Below are positions 20,960-32,750 of a DNA stretch of 64,000 nucleotides, one piece after another. Under the pieces are notes generated by a model. The model was not told the origin of the DNA and ran no database searches. It saw nothing but the letters and a program-made list of their open reading frames with translations. The DNA lies in the NCBI GenBank assembly GCA_039566865.1, contig CM076944.1:15770501-15834500 (forward strand). The letters run 5' to 3'. How positions within the stretch are numbered: position 1 is the first letter of the stretch; each line of letters begins with the position of its first letter. The position numbers were made by a program, and so were the translations under genes. Origin of the DNA: Aurelia coerulea (Eukaryota; Cnidaria; Scyphozoa; Semaeostomeae; Ulmaridae).

Positions 20960-22046
20960 CTAGTATCTAGTATCCAAGTCGGAAAAAAGCAAGGGGCATT
21001 TTAAGCTTGTGTCCACATCCCATGTTTTTCAGCGTATCAAACTGCCCATCTCTACCAAGTTTCGTGCTGGTATCATAATTTGCAGCAAAAAATTGCGATT
21101 TCTATTTTAGAGGTTTGGAACCGAGTACCCCTGTCTACAAATAGCACAAGGGGGCAATTTTCAGCTTGTGTCCACATCCCATCTTCTTCAGCGTATCAAA
21201 TTGCCCATCTCCACCAAGTTTCATGCTAGTATCATAGTTTGCAGCAAAATGATTACGATTTCCATTTTATAGGTTTGGAACAGAGTACCCCCAGTCTAAA
21301 AATAGCACAAGGGGCATTTTTCAGCTTGTGTCCACATCCCATCTTTTTCAGCGTATCAAATTGCCCATGTCCACCAAGTTTAATGCTGGTATCATAATTT
21401 GCAGCAAAATGATTATGATTTCCATTTTAGAGGTTTGGAACCGAGTACCCCCAGTCTAAAAATAGCACAAGGGGGCATTTTTCAGCTTGTGTCCACATCC
21501 CATCTTTTTCAGCGTATCAAATTGCCCATCTCCACCAAATTTCATGCTGGTATCATAATTTGCAGCAAAATGATTACGATTTCCATTGTAGAGGTTTGGA
21601 GCCTAGTACCCAGTCTAAAAATAGCACAAGGGGGCATTTGTCAGCTTGTGTCCACATCCCATCTTTTTCAGCGTATCAAACTGCCCATCTCCACCAAGTT
21701 TCATGCTGGTATCATAATTTGCAGCAAAATGATTACAATTTCCTCTTTAGAGGCCTGGAGCCTAGTACCCAAGTCTAAAAATAGCACAAGGGGGCATTTT
21801 TCAGCTTGCGTCCACATCCCATCTTTTTCAGCGTATCAAATTGCCTATCTCCACCAAGTTTCATGCTGGTATCATAATTTGCGGCAAAATGATTACAATT
21901 TCCTTTTTAGAGGCCTAGAGCCTAGTACCTCAGTCTAAAAATAGTACAAGGGGGCATTTTTCAGCTTGTGTCCACATCCCATCTTTTTCAGCGTATCAAA
22001 CTGCCCATCTCTACCAAGTTTCATGCTGGTATCACAATTTGCACGA
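20960..22046 (+). repeat. Right array of 160-bp satellite (about 7 units)
   Basis: The word CAGCTTGTGTCCACATCCC (one variant with CTTGCG) recurs with spacings of 158, 160, 161, 159, 160 and 160 from about 21003 to 21961. The units are reverse complements of the left array. Serine/histidine-rich open frames across the array arise because 160 is not a multiple of three and stops are rare. Confidence 0.92.
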
Positions 22047-22047
22047 T

Positions 22048-23789
22048 TCACCTATTTTTTGTGCAAACAGCCCTCACTATTATTCAGTTATTGTTTTTGT
22101 TGCAGGACCAAAGAATTGCCTGTTCTAATTCCTGTAATGAATTTGTTCAGGTCTGATTTGCATTCATACAAAGTAAAACACAGTGGGATGGAAAGCCATT
22201 AATTAAAACAATGTGCTGCAGGATGGACAATTACAGTTGTCGAGATTAAACATTGCGCATTATGAACTATTTCCATCAAGATTGTTTTTCACTCATACAA
22301 AACCTGTTTTCCTACATTGTTGGAATTAGACATTGAACAATGTGTTGTGATGATACAGCTGTTTGGTTATTCCCGATAATGCTTATCAATGCAGTTGGGT
22401 GGAGCAACAATGGACGAAAAGAGAAAGCTAATCAGAAAAGAAAGGATCAAAGCCAGTGATGCGAATATGACTGTGAAGTGCCATTCATAGAAGTTTAAAA
22501 GAATAAAGTTCACAGGAACTTTTGAACGATTAACATTTACTACAGTACCTGTAGCTGACAATCTGCAATTTATTGAGACCAGAATTACATTTGGCTGTAA
22601 TGGATTTTGTAATTGTGGTAACCTGTCTTGAAATGAGGAAACTGTTGTCATGTTTATGTTTGGAATATTTCGACTTCAGAACATTGGAGACAGCTCCCTG
22701 AGAGGGCCCTAGAATGTAAAATTTCATTTTTGGCAAGACATATTAGCTATTCTAAAAAAGCATCTGTATCGAAAGATATTTTGATACATTTTGTGTGCAC
22801 AATAGTGATAGAAGCTCTGACACTATTCAATCGAACGTCTTGTATAAAAATGATGCTCGATCCCGATTCTTTTGAAGGTCTATTTGAAAAAACTTATTTT
22901 TCTCAAACAATAGGCTATTGTTTCAAATAGATTGCGCGCAAGACAGATTTTTCAATCTTGCTTGAAGCTGCAGTCACTTAACTACGTTAACAGCTAGTAA
23001 TAATACTTTATTTCTACAGGGTAATTCAGTCAGCTATAACGTAAGCTGCTATCAATGGAATCCCTGTAAATCAATAGAAGCCCTGTCTATCAATAGAAGC
23101 CCTGTTTCTATGCATATTTATAATCTGACTTGTTAGTTCAAGCGATAACCATTCACTTCAATGAATGATACTGAGGCCTATGTGATGAACCTATCCCTGG
23201 CCTTTGATTTTCGTGACAACGTCAAAATCACACAAACAGGAGATCTATGACAGCATTTATCTGCTTTGTATCAGTATAATCCAGTGTATAATCTGATGTA
23301 GGTGTATAATCCGGAGCAGTGGAACCAGAGTGTGGAAGAATAGGGGCCTTGGATTGATGCTAAGGATGATCTCCCTTTCTCATATAAAGCCCCTATTAAA
23401 ACTCTCCTATACTCCCCCCTTTGGGCCAACGATATTTTTGCTTGAAAAAAAAGTTGATCTATGTAACTCTGCCCTCTGCTCCTTCTAAAAAGAAAGTCGG
23501 AATGAGACAAAGCTCCAATGCAATAATGGTCCAGCAATTGTGATATGTCTAAAGATCATTCCCTTGTACACAGAAAACTGAAAGAGGATTCCGTGGATCC
23601 TTTGGTTTCACCAAATTTGCTCCTTTTTCTGCTTTGGGGGCCGAATTTGAGAAAAAGAAATCTTTATTGCATCAAGTACAGGGAAGACGAAGATATTTGG
23701 AAAGTTTCGCGAGGATCAGTGCAACGGTGCTCGAGTTTTACGTGCAACAACATTTGCTTCAGAAAATATTAATATGGTAATCATAATTT
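22048..23789. other. Downstream flank of the host gene, mostly unassigned
   Basis: No gene recognised. 22737-22810 shares about 60 bp with 25150-25215 (TAGCTATTCTAAAAAAGC, then TTTTGATACATTTTGT), an interspersed repeat. At 23763-23815 the phrase AATATGGTAATCATAATTTA is repeated in tandem. Confidence 0.4.
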
Positions 23790-23806
23790 AAATATGGTAA
23801 TCATAA

Positions 23807-23812
23807 TTTAAT
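23807..23812 (-). terminator. Candidate polyadenylation signal (ATTAAA)
   Basis: ATTAAA on the minus strand, about 128 bases after the proposed stop codon of the PWWP gene. It is a common variant of AATAAA. The 3' end itself is not visible. Confidence 0.35.
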
Positions 23813-23939
23813 TTCTTGTCAATCATTTGATTTTGATTGTTTGCATCAAAGTCCATCTTCTAGTCACCAAGTTTAAAGATCATAGCTACTATAACAGCGG
23901 AGAGAAAGAGGGTGACCCCCCAGGTATTGACCGGATTTG

Positions 23940-23987
23940 TTACAATTTCCTTTGACGTTTCACAATTGTTTGACTACAATAGGTTGT
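23940..23987 (-). CDS. PWWP-protein gene, last coding exon
   Basis: The acceptor is a long T tract ending TTTTTTTTTGTAG just before 23987. The exon continues in phase 0 from the preceding exon and gives TTYCSQTIVKRQRKL before TAA at 23942-23940. A short basic C-terminus ending soon after the PWWP-associated helix is also what MBD5 has. The phase fit, strong acceptor and nearby ATTAAA support it; its shortness is the main weakness. Confidence 0.5.
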   Translation of the reverse strand, partial: TTYCSQTIVKRQRKL

Positions 23988-24330
23988 CTACAAAAAAAAA
24001 ATTCAATTTACCGACACTATAGCCTGGAATCATTGACGGGAGTGCGCTTGAAACATAAAATTAAGGTTTGATCAAACATCTCGACATCTTGACATAGCAA
24101 CTGTTTAAGTCAATTCGAAATATGATGCGGCTTTGCCGCAACAAAGTCAGACATTGTAAAAGTCAAGAAACATTTGGGCAGGGGTCACACCGTCAATGAC
24201 ATATCAAATCCTTCAATCTTTTGTTTTCCAGTAAAGCAAGACAGTACTTTAATTCTATCCATTACGGGCAATTCTACAAAATTAAAACTGGGCAGCAAAA
24301 ACAACGTACCATTAAGGGACCATCAGCTAC

Positions 24331-24385
24331 CTGCAAGGCCTCTGTAATTGCTTTTTCTAGACTCTCCGATGTCTTCTTAGAGCTC
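24331..24385 (-). CDS. PWWP-protein gene, 55-bp exon
   Basis: The acceptor is TTTATTTGTTTCAG|GAGCTC (exon from 24385) and the donor is TTGCAG|GTAGCT (exon end 24331). The first base completes an Arg codon with the two left over from the upstream exon; the rest reads SSKKTSESLEKAITEALQ, the only open frame of the three. This resembles the helix that follows the PWWP core in MBD5 (a basic linker, then an LE-AI-EA pattern). It ends in phase 0. Confidence 0.65.
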
Positions 24386-24666
24386 CTGAAACAAATAAAG
24401 AATCATGTTTTCGGTCACTCGTGCTTTGAGCCAATGATTTGACGAGATCCCGTGTGTTACATATAACTGCTTCTTTGTACAAATTGATAATTATAATAAT
24501 AACATTGAATTTCTTTAATTTTGCAGCAAGCTGGATAAATTACCGTGAGATAACATTATTTTGGCTCAAAATGAGCAACAGAGCAAGAAATTTGATGACC
24601 CTAACATGCCAAAAGTAATAGAAAAAGTCAAAAATACATGTGATGATGCAATATACATACAAGTAC

Positions 24667-24782
24667 CTGTTTTTCCTTCTTTTGCTGTTGTTTCTATATT
24701 CGTTCAAGCCTTCGTCTAATCTCTTAAGAGATCCTGTTTCCATTTGGCTATGGGTATGTTCGCCAAACCATCTTATCCATAC
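24667..24782 (-). CDS. PWWP-protein gene, exon with second half of the PWWP domain
   Basis: The acceptor is TGTAATTTGACAG|GTATGG (exon from 24782) and the donor is AAACAG|GTACTT (exon end 24667); length 116. In phase 0 it reads VWIRWFGEHTHSQ, the third and fourth beta strands of a PWWP domain (compare WVMWFG in relatives), then LKRLDEGLNEYRNNSKRR, an alpha helix followed by a basic run. It joins exactly to the exon at 55172, 30.4 kb upstream, which supplies the first half of the domain. The LK-L-EGL-Y pattern favours MBD5/MBD6 over DNMT3. Confidence 0.75.
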
Positions 24783-25249
24783 CTGTCAAATTACATAGCA
24801 ATTTCGTTAAGATTGTAATCTCAAACTAGCCTCACTCCATAAGGACCCTCAAGTTACGCTCATCTCATAGAGTTGAATTGGTGTTGTTGTTGTTGTTGTT
24901 GTTGTAGCTCCATTTAGGGCCATATTTCCCTGGAACCGTAAAACTGGACAAAAATGTCAATCGGCGACAGTTTTTCGTCGCCCTCGTTTGGAGATCAGAA
25001 TATGACCTGGAGGGCCTAGAGGAAGGAGGTTTTTGCAATTATGGCCAGAATGAACAGAAAGTTTTATGCTATTAAAGTTCTGGAACACTGCTTTTTGGTG
25101 CCTTTTAGGCCCAGCGGTCGTGAGAAACAAGTAGCAGGTGATTTAGGCCTAATAGATCTTTTAGCCATTCTAAAAAAGAGTCCGAATCGAACGATATCTT
25201 GATACATTTTGTAGAATGTTCGAATGTACACCATAGTGATAAGTCCATA
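24783..25249. other. Start of the 30-kb intron, non-coding
   Basis: Contains a (GTT)n run at 24880-24905 and the interspersed repeat at 25150-25215 shared with 22737-22810. Otherwise nothing is recognised. Confidence 0.5.
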
Positions 25250-25893
25250 CGCTGGGGTATCCCGTGGACATTTTTTGTGCCCGAATTAACTCTTCATAAT
25301 CGTTAACTACATCATTAGGCAAGTCAGAAAAACGAGGGTGGACGTCTGGGCGCGTGGTGGGTTTTCTGGAAATTGCGTCGAAAGATTGGACCCGTTTTGG
25401 TGATAATTCAATGGTAAAACATCCCATAAACGGGCTTTATGTGAGCAAATCTCACGATTTTCAACGCAAGTAAGCATCAGAATGGAGTTATTTGAAGAAC
25501 TAAACTATTCGAGACAAAAATAGACCCTGCTCATGAATAAATTGCTACTGCGCATGCACAGAAACGTGGAATTATCCAAAAAGTGGTGTCCTACGAAGGC
25601 ACTAAAGTATTTTCCTCGAACGAAGCGGTGCTCTTAGTTTAAAGTCACGCTACACACAGAACATGTACTTTTGATAGAATGTCAATGAATAGAACACAAG
25701 GAACAGATGTAGCTTCTGAATTTAGATGTTAAAATAAGAATGAACTTGGTCTAATTGAGAAATCCTGCAGAAATGCTCAGATGAGGGATTCATTTTGATC
25801 AATACAAAGCATTTAAAACGAGAAACCAAAAAAGAAGGAGAAGAAAGAGGATCCTCCTGTCCATTTGTCGATGATAAATTCCGTCATTAAACC
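25250..25893. repeat. Left arm of a 0.6-kb inverted repeat pair
   Basis: It pairs with 37097-37709 in opposite orientation. Shared words include GAATTATTCCACGTTTCT-type sequence near 25565, ACATGTACTTTTGATAGAAT near 25663 and GGATCCTCCTGT near 25849. On the minus strand the left arm is open for FDAISRKPTTRPDVHP and FSDLPNDVVNDYEELIRA (near 25385-25270), which looks like real protein; the right arm carries frameshifts and a stop there. Either a duplicated host or transposon exon, or the ends of a 12.4-kb element. Confidence 0.75.
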
Positions 25894-27610
25894 CTTGCCA
25901 GTAGAGGTGAAGTCGCTCTGAGTGTCAAGCAAAAGCAAGAAAAAGCTGCAGGCATTTGTACAAAGAGATGATTAACGGGCCCACAAGCAATGTTACTTTG
26001 ACATCCAGAAAGTGGTCAGTTATTTTTCATGAGATCCTCATTTTCGGTGGTGTTGTCGTATGATACCTCGCAGCTATTGCGCTAAAGGAGGCCGTACGCC
26101 TCCCCCGTCATCAATTTAGAAATTGTTTCCATGAATTTCCAAAGAAGATTACAAGGTTCGAATGAGAAGGCATTGATCCCAAAGACAAATCGTTAGTCTG
26201 TGTCAATTCCTGCGTGTAAAACCGGCAACCAATGCATCGTTGGAGAACGCACGCTCAGTTACTAGACAAATAACTCCTTAAGTCCAAATGAGGCAAGCCA
26301 GAAAAAGGTCTCACTGGCCACATAAGAATAAACATTTTTCTGCATTAAATCATTAAATGCAATAACACCACGGGGAGGGGGGGGGGGGGTTCTTGACTAT
26401 ATTTCAGATAAGGGTATGCCACCAGCATCTTCAAAATGATACCGTTGGCAACATAGAGAAAATAGAGAAAAGGACTAATCAATTTGTAAAATTCGTGAAA
26501 ACGAGGCCAGGTTTGGAACCGGTCAACGTTCAGCTTCCGCTTCTAAGAAGGCCGGGAGAAAAGGACTAATCAATGTGGAGCTCGACTTGGAGAAGCCCTT
26601 TGCAGATTCGTGAAATCCATTCTAACTGACTTGGAGGAAAACAAAATGGCCAAAAAGCATTTTCTTTCCGTTCAAAAAAGTTTATCAACTGGCACTAACT
26701 GAAATTTCTTCATCCTGATATTCTTTTTATTTTTAATTTTGGTAGTATTGTAAGTAGGTTTTTGCCACGGCCCCCTGAAAAGCAGCCACTCTTGGTTGAT
26801 GGGGCCACCGTGTATAAAGAATTTAAGATGAAAATGAAATTGAAATTTAATTTCCTTTTTTCGTTTGGATAGGAATAATTAAACTTAGGTTTTTTTTAGG
26901 GAATTTATCTGACAATGTATTAAGTAGAATTTGGAGTTTATTGAGTAATTAATTTTTTCTTTTTCTTTTTGTTTTTCTTTTCTGTTTTAACAGGGCACAT
27001 TGTAAAGCAGTTTCTTTTTCCGTATGAACTGAATGTTTTTTACCCTGTATAAATAATTTAAAATGAATGAATGAAAAATTATTGCTTGTGCTTGTGATGC
27101 TGTGATGTTTGCGTGTTGTTGCCAAGAAAATCTACAGTCGGTCCTCATTGGAATGATTTCTCTATGCCCCCATTTGCAATGTGCATTGCAAAGAATTCAT
27201 TGCAAAGAATTCTGCTGATAAATTTGCAATATGAAGCTATTTTTGCAGACAAAGAAACCTTTTGATTTCCGAATTGGAATCGTTTCGAATGGTAGAGGGC
27301 AAGGCTAACATATGGTTCAACGAACCTATGGTTCAACGAAATCATGTTAAAACTGCCAAACCCTCTGCATGGGATGTATCAAGTTTTTCAGCACCTCCAG
27401 AATTTCAGAGAACATTTGCTTTGATCTATTGATCCAACGATAACACCATATCTAGAACTTTAGCCTTTACTAAAAGACAATGTAGCTGAATTTGGGTAAA
27501 CTTTTACAAAAGGCTAAATGTGTAATATACACCTGTGAGCAAGACATTTAAAAAGAACCCACAATATAAATTCTTGTTGTTCTTAATCTTGCTACCAAAT
27601 CTTCATTAAA
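25894..27610. other. Intronic sequence with LINE-tail-like remnants
   Basis: Around 26770-26845 (GCAGCCACTCTTGGTTGATG, then GTGTATAAAGAATTTAA) and 26995-27075 (GTAAAGCAG, then CTGTATAAATAATTTAAAAT) the sequence resembles 3' ends of LINEs with ...TATAAA(t)AA tails. A G17 run with one A lies at 26373-26390. No coding frame. Confidence 0.35.
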
Positions 27611-29400
27611 CATTGGAAATCATCATCATCATCATCATCAAATTACGCTATTACGTCAGTCCCTGACATTGCGAGCCTGATAATTCCACTCCAAGTGTTT
27701 CTATTATTTGCTAGTTTCTTTAATTTGTTTGTGTCTTTTACATTCAGGCCTTGTCCTCCTAGATCTTTATCGATGAGGCCTAACCAGGTGAGTTTTGGTT
27801 TGCCTTTGGGTTTCTTCACAGGTCTTAGTGCTTCATATAGGGCTTGTTTGGCTGGTGTTTCCTCTGGCAGTCTGAGCCAAATGTCATAGCCAGCTTAATC
27901 TTCTCCTCTTAATTTCTTTGCTCCACTTTTCTACTTTTGTTATATCATAAAGATTCTGATTTGAGATGACTCTGGGCCATCTTATCTTTATTATTCGCCT
28001 TAGTTGTTTCCTTTGAAAAATATCTATCTGTTCTTCTTGGGCTTTTGTTAAGGTCCAGAGTTCACAGTTGTAGAGAAATACACTAGTAACATATGTATCA
28101 AATACTCTAATCTTTGTATCTATGTTCAACTTCTCGGATTCTATCATGTGTTTCAGCTTGTTACAGGTGTGTATGGCTAGTCCTTTTCTTCTGGTAATGT
28201 CTGACTGTGTTTCCAGCAGACTTCCTAGGTATTTGCATTTTTTCCACTCTTCACTTCCATTCCTTGTTATTTTATACTCCTCTGTTTTTTCTCTATTAAC
28301 ATTTAAATTTCTTTCCTTGAGTTTGTTTGGTATTTGATTTTTGTACTTTTCTATGATGTAATCTGAATCTGATATGTAGCTTATATCATCTGCGTACTGT
28401 TGGCTTAATTCAAAGTGATTATTTTTCGGTCTTACATAAGTGTGATCTTTAAGGTGGTGTGGTAATAGTTCTTCGGCTGCTACTACGGGTCTAGCATAAC
28501 TATGATCTTCATTTCTGGGTGGTTTAAGGGCTTGCGCAAGATATAGAGTGAAAAGTACTGGGCTTAGACAGTCTCCTTGTGGTACGCCAATATTTGTTTT
28601 GAAAGTTTTACCTTTTTCCTTATTGATCTTAACTTGCAATTCCACATCTTTTATAAGAATACTCATCATGTGCAACTCATCCTCATCCAGAATTTCTTTG
28701 AGATCTTCATACAGAGTGGCTCTTTGCACTGTATCAAATGCTTTACTCATATCTAAGAGCAATAGATGTGTAGTGTATGTTTTAGATGTGATTGCTTTTT
28801 CTGCTAGTGTTTTGAAACTAAATACCATCTCTGTTGTGCTTCTTCCTTCTTTGTATGCTGCCTGACTTAGTGGAATATTTTCTTGGAAATGTTCTGATGT
28901 TCTCCTAAGTATGCATATTGCAAGTATCTTTCTCAGAGTGGAAAGTAATATGATTGGTCTTAGGTGCCCTGTTGGTCCAGGTTTCTTTCCTGGCTTAGGC
29001 AAAGGTATTAAGATGCCTTTTCTAATTTCTTTTGGGAATTTTCGGCTTTTTTGCAATATTATTCAGGAGTTCTGCTATGCCTTCATATATTTTCTTTGGC
29101 CCATATTTGATTAGCTCAGCTTTTATATCATCACACCCAGGACTTTTGTTTCTTTTGAGTGATTTTGCTGCTCTCTCTACTTCAAGAGCACTGAAAGGTA
29201 TGCGCATTTCTTTGGGTTTAACATCTGGGAATTGCTTTTCATTTTCATTGTAGAAAACATTTTGAAAGAAATCTGTTATGATCTCACACTACATTTTTTC
29301 ATCTGTGACTAGGCCTGTATGTCCTTCAACTACTACTTTTTGTTTTCTTTTTTCACTTGATATCTCTCTAATAACTTTGAACATCTTTGTAGAATCATTT
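27611..29400 (-). mobile_element. RTE-like non-LTR retrotransposon 1, 5'-truncated
   Basis: Minus-strand element ending in (ATG)n (the ATC run at 27617-27640), a usual kind of 3' tail for RTE-like LINEs. The coding region is described separately. The upstream limit is about 29400, where LINE-like codons (KMFKVIREISSEKRKQKV) stop. The endonuclease is lost. Confidence 0.7.
27660..29400 (-). pseudogene. RTE-like reverse transcriptase 1
   Basis: Reading down from 29400: linker; AAKSLKRNKSPGCDDIKAEL (finger domain); a frameshift near 29040; LIPLPKPGKKPG; LRPIILLSTLRKILA; AAYKEGRSTTEMVF; motif A LLLLDMSKAFDTVQ; motif B GVPQGDCLSPVLFTLYL; motif C QQYADDISYISD (catalytic DD intact); then a thumb with CKYLGSLLETQSDI and FLYNCELWTLTKAQEEQID. 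A second frameshift near 27895 is followed by RLPEETPAKQAL and KGKPKLTWLGLIDKDL. The core of 390 codons (29056-27887) is open. An in-frame TAG near 29290 also breaks the 5' part. RTE-type by motif style and tail; the exact clade is not certain. Confidence 0.75.
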
Positions 29401-29873
29401 CATAGAAATATTGGAAAGGAAAGTGATATAAGTAAGAAAATATTTGATTGATCTGACAAGTGCCAAAAAGGATTTGTGAAAGGGCTACCACTGGCAAGTT
29501 ATCAGCTGTAATGGGGCACAATCTTGATGAAACTAGTTAATAATTTATGCAGACCAGCTGCTCTGCTATTCCATTCTTTTGTCCTGAAGCACATTCTTAC
29601 TTCCCAAGTACGACTCATGTTTGCCCCAGTAAGGATAATCTATCATATAAATATGAAACTGGAACATTAAATGATGTGAAACTTATGCTGGGAAGTGTAG
29701 GGAGAAATACTGTATTGCAAGCAAAACTCTTCGTAAAGAGTGTTGCTGAATTTCACTGATGATTCTGAGTGTAGAATTAGCTGAATTTTGGAGTTTTGAA
29801 AATTGAATGCATAATGTACTTGGCAAAAAGTAAAATCAAAGGCATCATTTGAAATGTCTAAAGACTGTCTGTG
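29401..29873. other. Unassigned intronic sequence
   Basis: No coding or repeat signal recognised. Confidence 0.3.
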
Positions 29874-30216
29874 GGGGAGGGCGTACTTCATTGTTAAATG
29901 ATACCGGATGTGCTGCATATTTGAGTGGGGTTTTCATCTGAAATTCCCTACACATTGGTCTGTTTTTATCATAATTCTGGTAGATGGGTAGTTTTTTGAG
30001 AATTTTCTCATCAATGGGGTCCATAATGATGATTCGCATCAAACAACTGAAAATTTCCTTTGTATTTTGCTCGAGAAATTCATACATGGGTCAGAAAATT
30101 CCGGATATATTTATGCAAATTGGTTTTAAATTCTTGAATATTCCGTCATACAATTGGGTCCTTTTCTCAAAGTTCAGATACAGATCCAACCATGTTCACA
30201 ATGAAGTACCCCCCTG
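29874..30216. mobile_element. Possible MITE with GTACTTCATTGT ends
   Basis: Left GGGAGGGCGTACTTCATTGT and right (reverse complement) AGGGGGGTACTTCATTGTGA form an imperfect inverted repeat of about 22 bp. No target duplication is clear. No coding. Confidence 0.35.
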
Positions 30217-32750
30217 GGGTACTGCTCTATCCGTCATAAGTATTACTTTTCACAAAATTCATACTGTATCTAAAATTTCCGGCCTTTCTTGAAAAATCAA
30301 GGTAAACAAAGTAAAAAGCAGTCATAAAATAGCTTGTTTTCTTTGAAAAGCTCAAGTTTCTTGCATCGATTAGCTCTTGCATCAATTAGTCATTTGACCA
30401 AAAGGAATATGTGAAGTAATTCTTTAATCATTTTGAACTGTTGATATTTGTGAAGAACAAACAAAAGTGTTATTCTGATAAACAGGTTTCAATCAATGTG
30501 TATAAATTTCATGAAAAACAACATTTTATGAACAACAACTGGATTCATTGATTTAAGACCACATAAGCTTCAATGTAACAAAAGAGAAAGTGCAATTCTA
30601 GCCAATGGGCATGGCATGTGCTTGTCAATCATAAATTCAACACTACACAATTGATTTTCCTTTATACTTCTTCTTGGGAAAATGTCTCAAGTTCACTTTG
30701 AAACCTCAATCACATCACAACAATTTCCAAATGGTTCAAAGAGGAGGCTGTTTACTTGCAAAATCTACTGGGTTCAGAAAACCTCCTGTGGTCCATTGAA
30801 AGAGGCAGAAAATCCCAATATTCTCACATGAACCAGATGATGATAAACCTGCAAAAAAGTGATAAAAATTGGATTGTGCAGCTGGTAACAAATGTCTCAC
30901 AGAGGACTGGAGGTTGTCAGAATTAAATTCAAATTTTCAACAAATTCCTGAGAAATAAAATTATCATTTAATTGGCAAGTATCACGTTGGTTGATTTCAC
31001 TTAAATTTCTGACACAAAATCAGAAGAAAATGCAGAAAATTAAAGATCAAGTTAATCTTATCCCCATTAGCTCAAGTGTGCATTTGGCTTAGCAATAAAT
31101 CCTTTACAAGCTGTGGTTCTTTGAATTATAATATTTGTTTCATATCAGACACTCAGTTGACATTTTCAATCCATTTCATCTGTATAAAAATTAATACCAG
31201 GTGGCCTATTCAAAACACACAGGCCTACCATATAAACAGTAGGAGGTGTACAGTAAAAATGACCATCAGATACCAAGTTTTCAAAGCGAAAATAAAGAAG
31301 TTTGCAAATTTTCCTGGAGAATCACAAAACACTGTCGTGTAAAGAAACATGTTGACTACCATTTTACGAAGTTTCATTGAGTGGACAGGTGGGGATTTGT
31401 TTCTGGAAATATTTTTATGAAGGGTAGTTGAGGGGCCACCATTTTCGGCCTAAACGTGCTTGCTTGCAAATCTTCTGAAAAAATTTCTTGCTGGGATAAA
31501 AGTCTTGAATCAATTACAAAAACCCAAAAGCAGGGTGTTTATGCTGTCTCTTGAACAATTCTGAGCCTCAAATTCCAAGAACTGTCACGTCAGTGTTCAT
31601 TTGATTAGGAAGAGGTCTTTTTGCCGGTAAGTCGAGATACTATGACTTGAGCAAAGTAACAGGTTTTCACAAGTATTTTGCAAATTTTCCCAGATATCCT
31701 ACCTTGTCCGCCATGTTCGTTGTATCTTCAAGTTTTGTTTTCACGAAGTTTGATTGAGTGGACAGGACCAGTTTTTGGACAATATTGATTTGAAGAAATC
31801 TCCATTTTGTGCGAAAACTCCATGAATTTGGTCACAGCAACTGAGACATTTTCCGAAGCTTCTTTGATGTATATTTGGAGATCTTCTGCTTTGGCAGCTT
31901 CGCCAACCTCCCACGAGACTGTTTTGATTTGAATCGGGCGAAAATTTTGGCGCGCAGACGGCGATCGGGTGCTAAAACCAGAGTCTGGCATCCGCCAGCT
32001 TCAATCCGGCCCGCCATGTTTTTCCTTGGGAGGAAGTTTGCGGCCAGCCTCGTTTTGCATTTCTTCACTGTGTTACCGTTGGCTAGACCAATTTTTGTGA
32101 AACTGATACCCTTGACCAGACTAAATTCTACATAAAAAATACCACGAGATGTCGTTTCCTACACAAAAATTGCCAAATTATTGCCTTCTCTTGTCCAAAA
32201 TCGCAAAAGTGTCAGATTTCAAGAAACGAATTACGAAAATTTGACATTGCCTTAACCAAACTTGCCAAAGAATACTAAAGTTGCCAAAAAGTATACCCTT
32301 GGCCAGAGTTGGAGTTCGAAAAAGTATATCCTTGTGAACGGCAGATCCCCAAGTACCTTTAATATGGAAGAAACCCCTCCCCTCCCCCCTCAACGAATAA
32401 AGGGAATAATCACACGGGCAAGTGAAACGAAGCAAGCAGTGGATTAAATACTAAAGTATGTGTCAACGGGTTTGGAATGATTGCAAACTAGTTAGATTAG
32501 AAAATAATTCTGAAGATAGCGTCAGAAAGGAGAAGCATGCTATAGCGGCCTTTTGTGACCAAATGAGCATAGAAAAGTGATTTTATAGATATTCATGATA
32601 AAATTAGCCCTTAACTGGAGACAAATTTGTACGGTGTTTCCCAAACTGTAAATCTCAACTTATGTGACAATTTTTTTGACGATTTTATGTCGAAAAGACA
32701 AATGGCATTTCTTCCTAATATATAGTGGATTCCTTCACAGGGATAAGCCA
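30217..32750. other. Intronic sequence, no gene recognised
   Basis: The phrase ACGAAGTTTSATTGAGTGGACAGG occurs at 31366 and 31745 (a local duplication). 31920-32060 is GC-richer with several CpGs and an unmatched basic minus-strand frame (MKKCKTRLAANFLPRKN from 32068). I see no splice sites around it that make sense. Confidence 0.35.

Larger units (their letters stand above)
18695..22047. mobile_element. Foldback-like element with tandem-repeat inverted ends
   Basis: The outer tips match as inverted repeats: ATCGTGCAAAATGTGATACC at the left, and ATCGTGCAAATTGTGATACC for the reverse complement of the right tip. Each end is an array of a 160-bp unit, with about 4 units on the left and 7 on the right, in opposite orientation. 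Drosophila FB elements have the same plan (long inverted ends built of tandem repeats). The middle (19291-20959) has no clear transposase. No target duplication was found, so movement as one unit is an inference. Confidence 0.55.

Noticed and set aside
21399..21938. 179-residue frame across the 160-bp array
   Set aside because: The repeat period is not a multiple of three and similar frames appear in the inverted left array; satellite, not gene.
21000..22046. CRISPR-like regular repeats
   Set aside because: The whole 160-bp unit is conserved, with no unique spacers, in a eukaryotic sequence. It is a satellite.
31832..32068. Basic 78-residue minus-strand frame in a GC-richer patch
   Set aside because: No splice sites that fit and no recognisable domain; kept only as a note.
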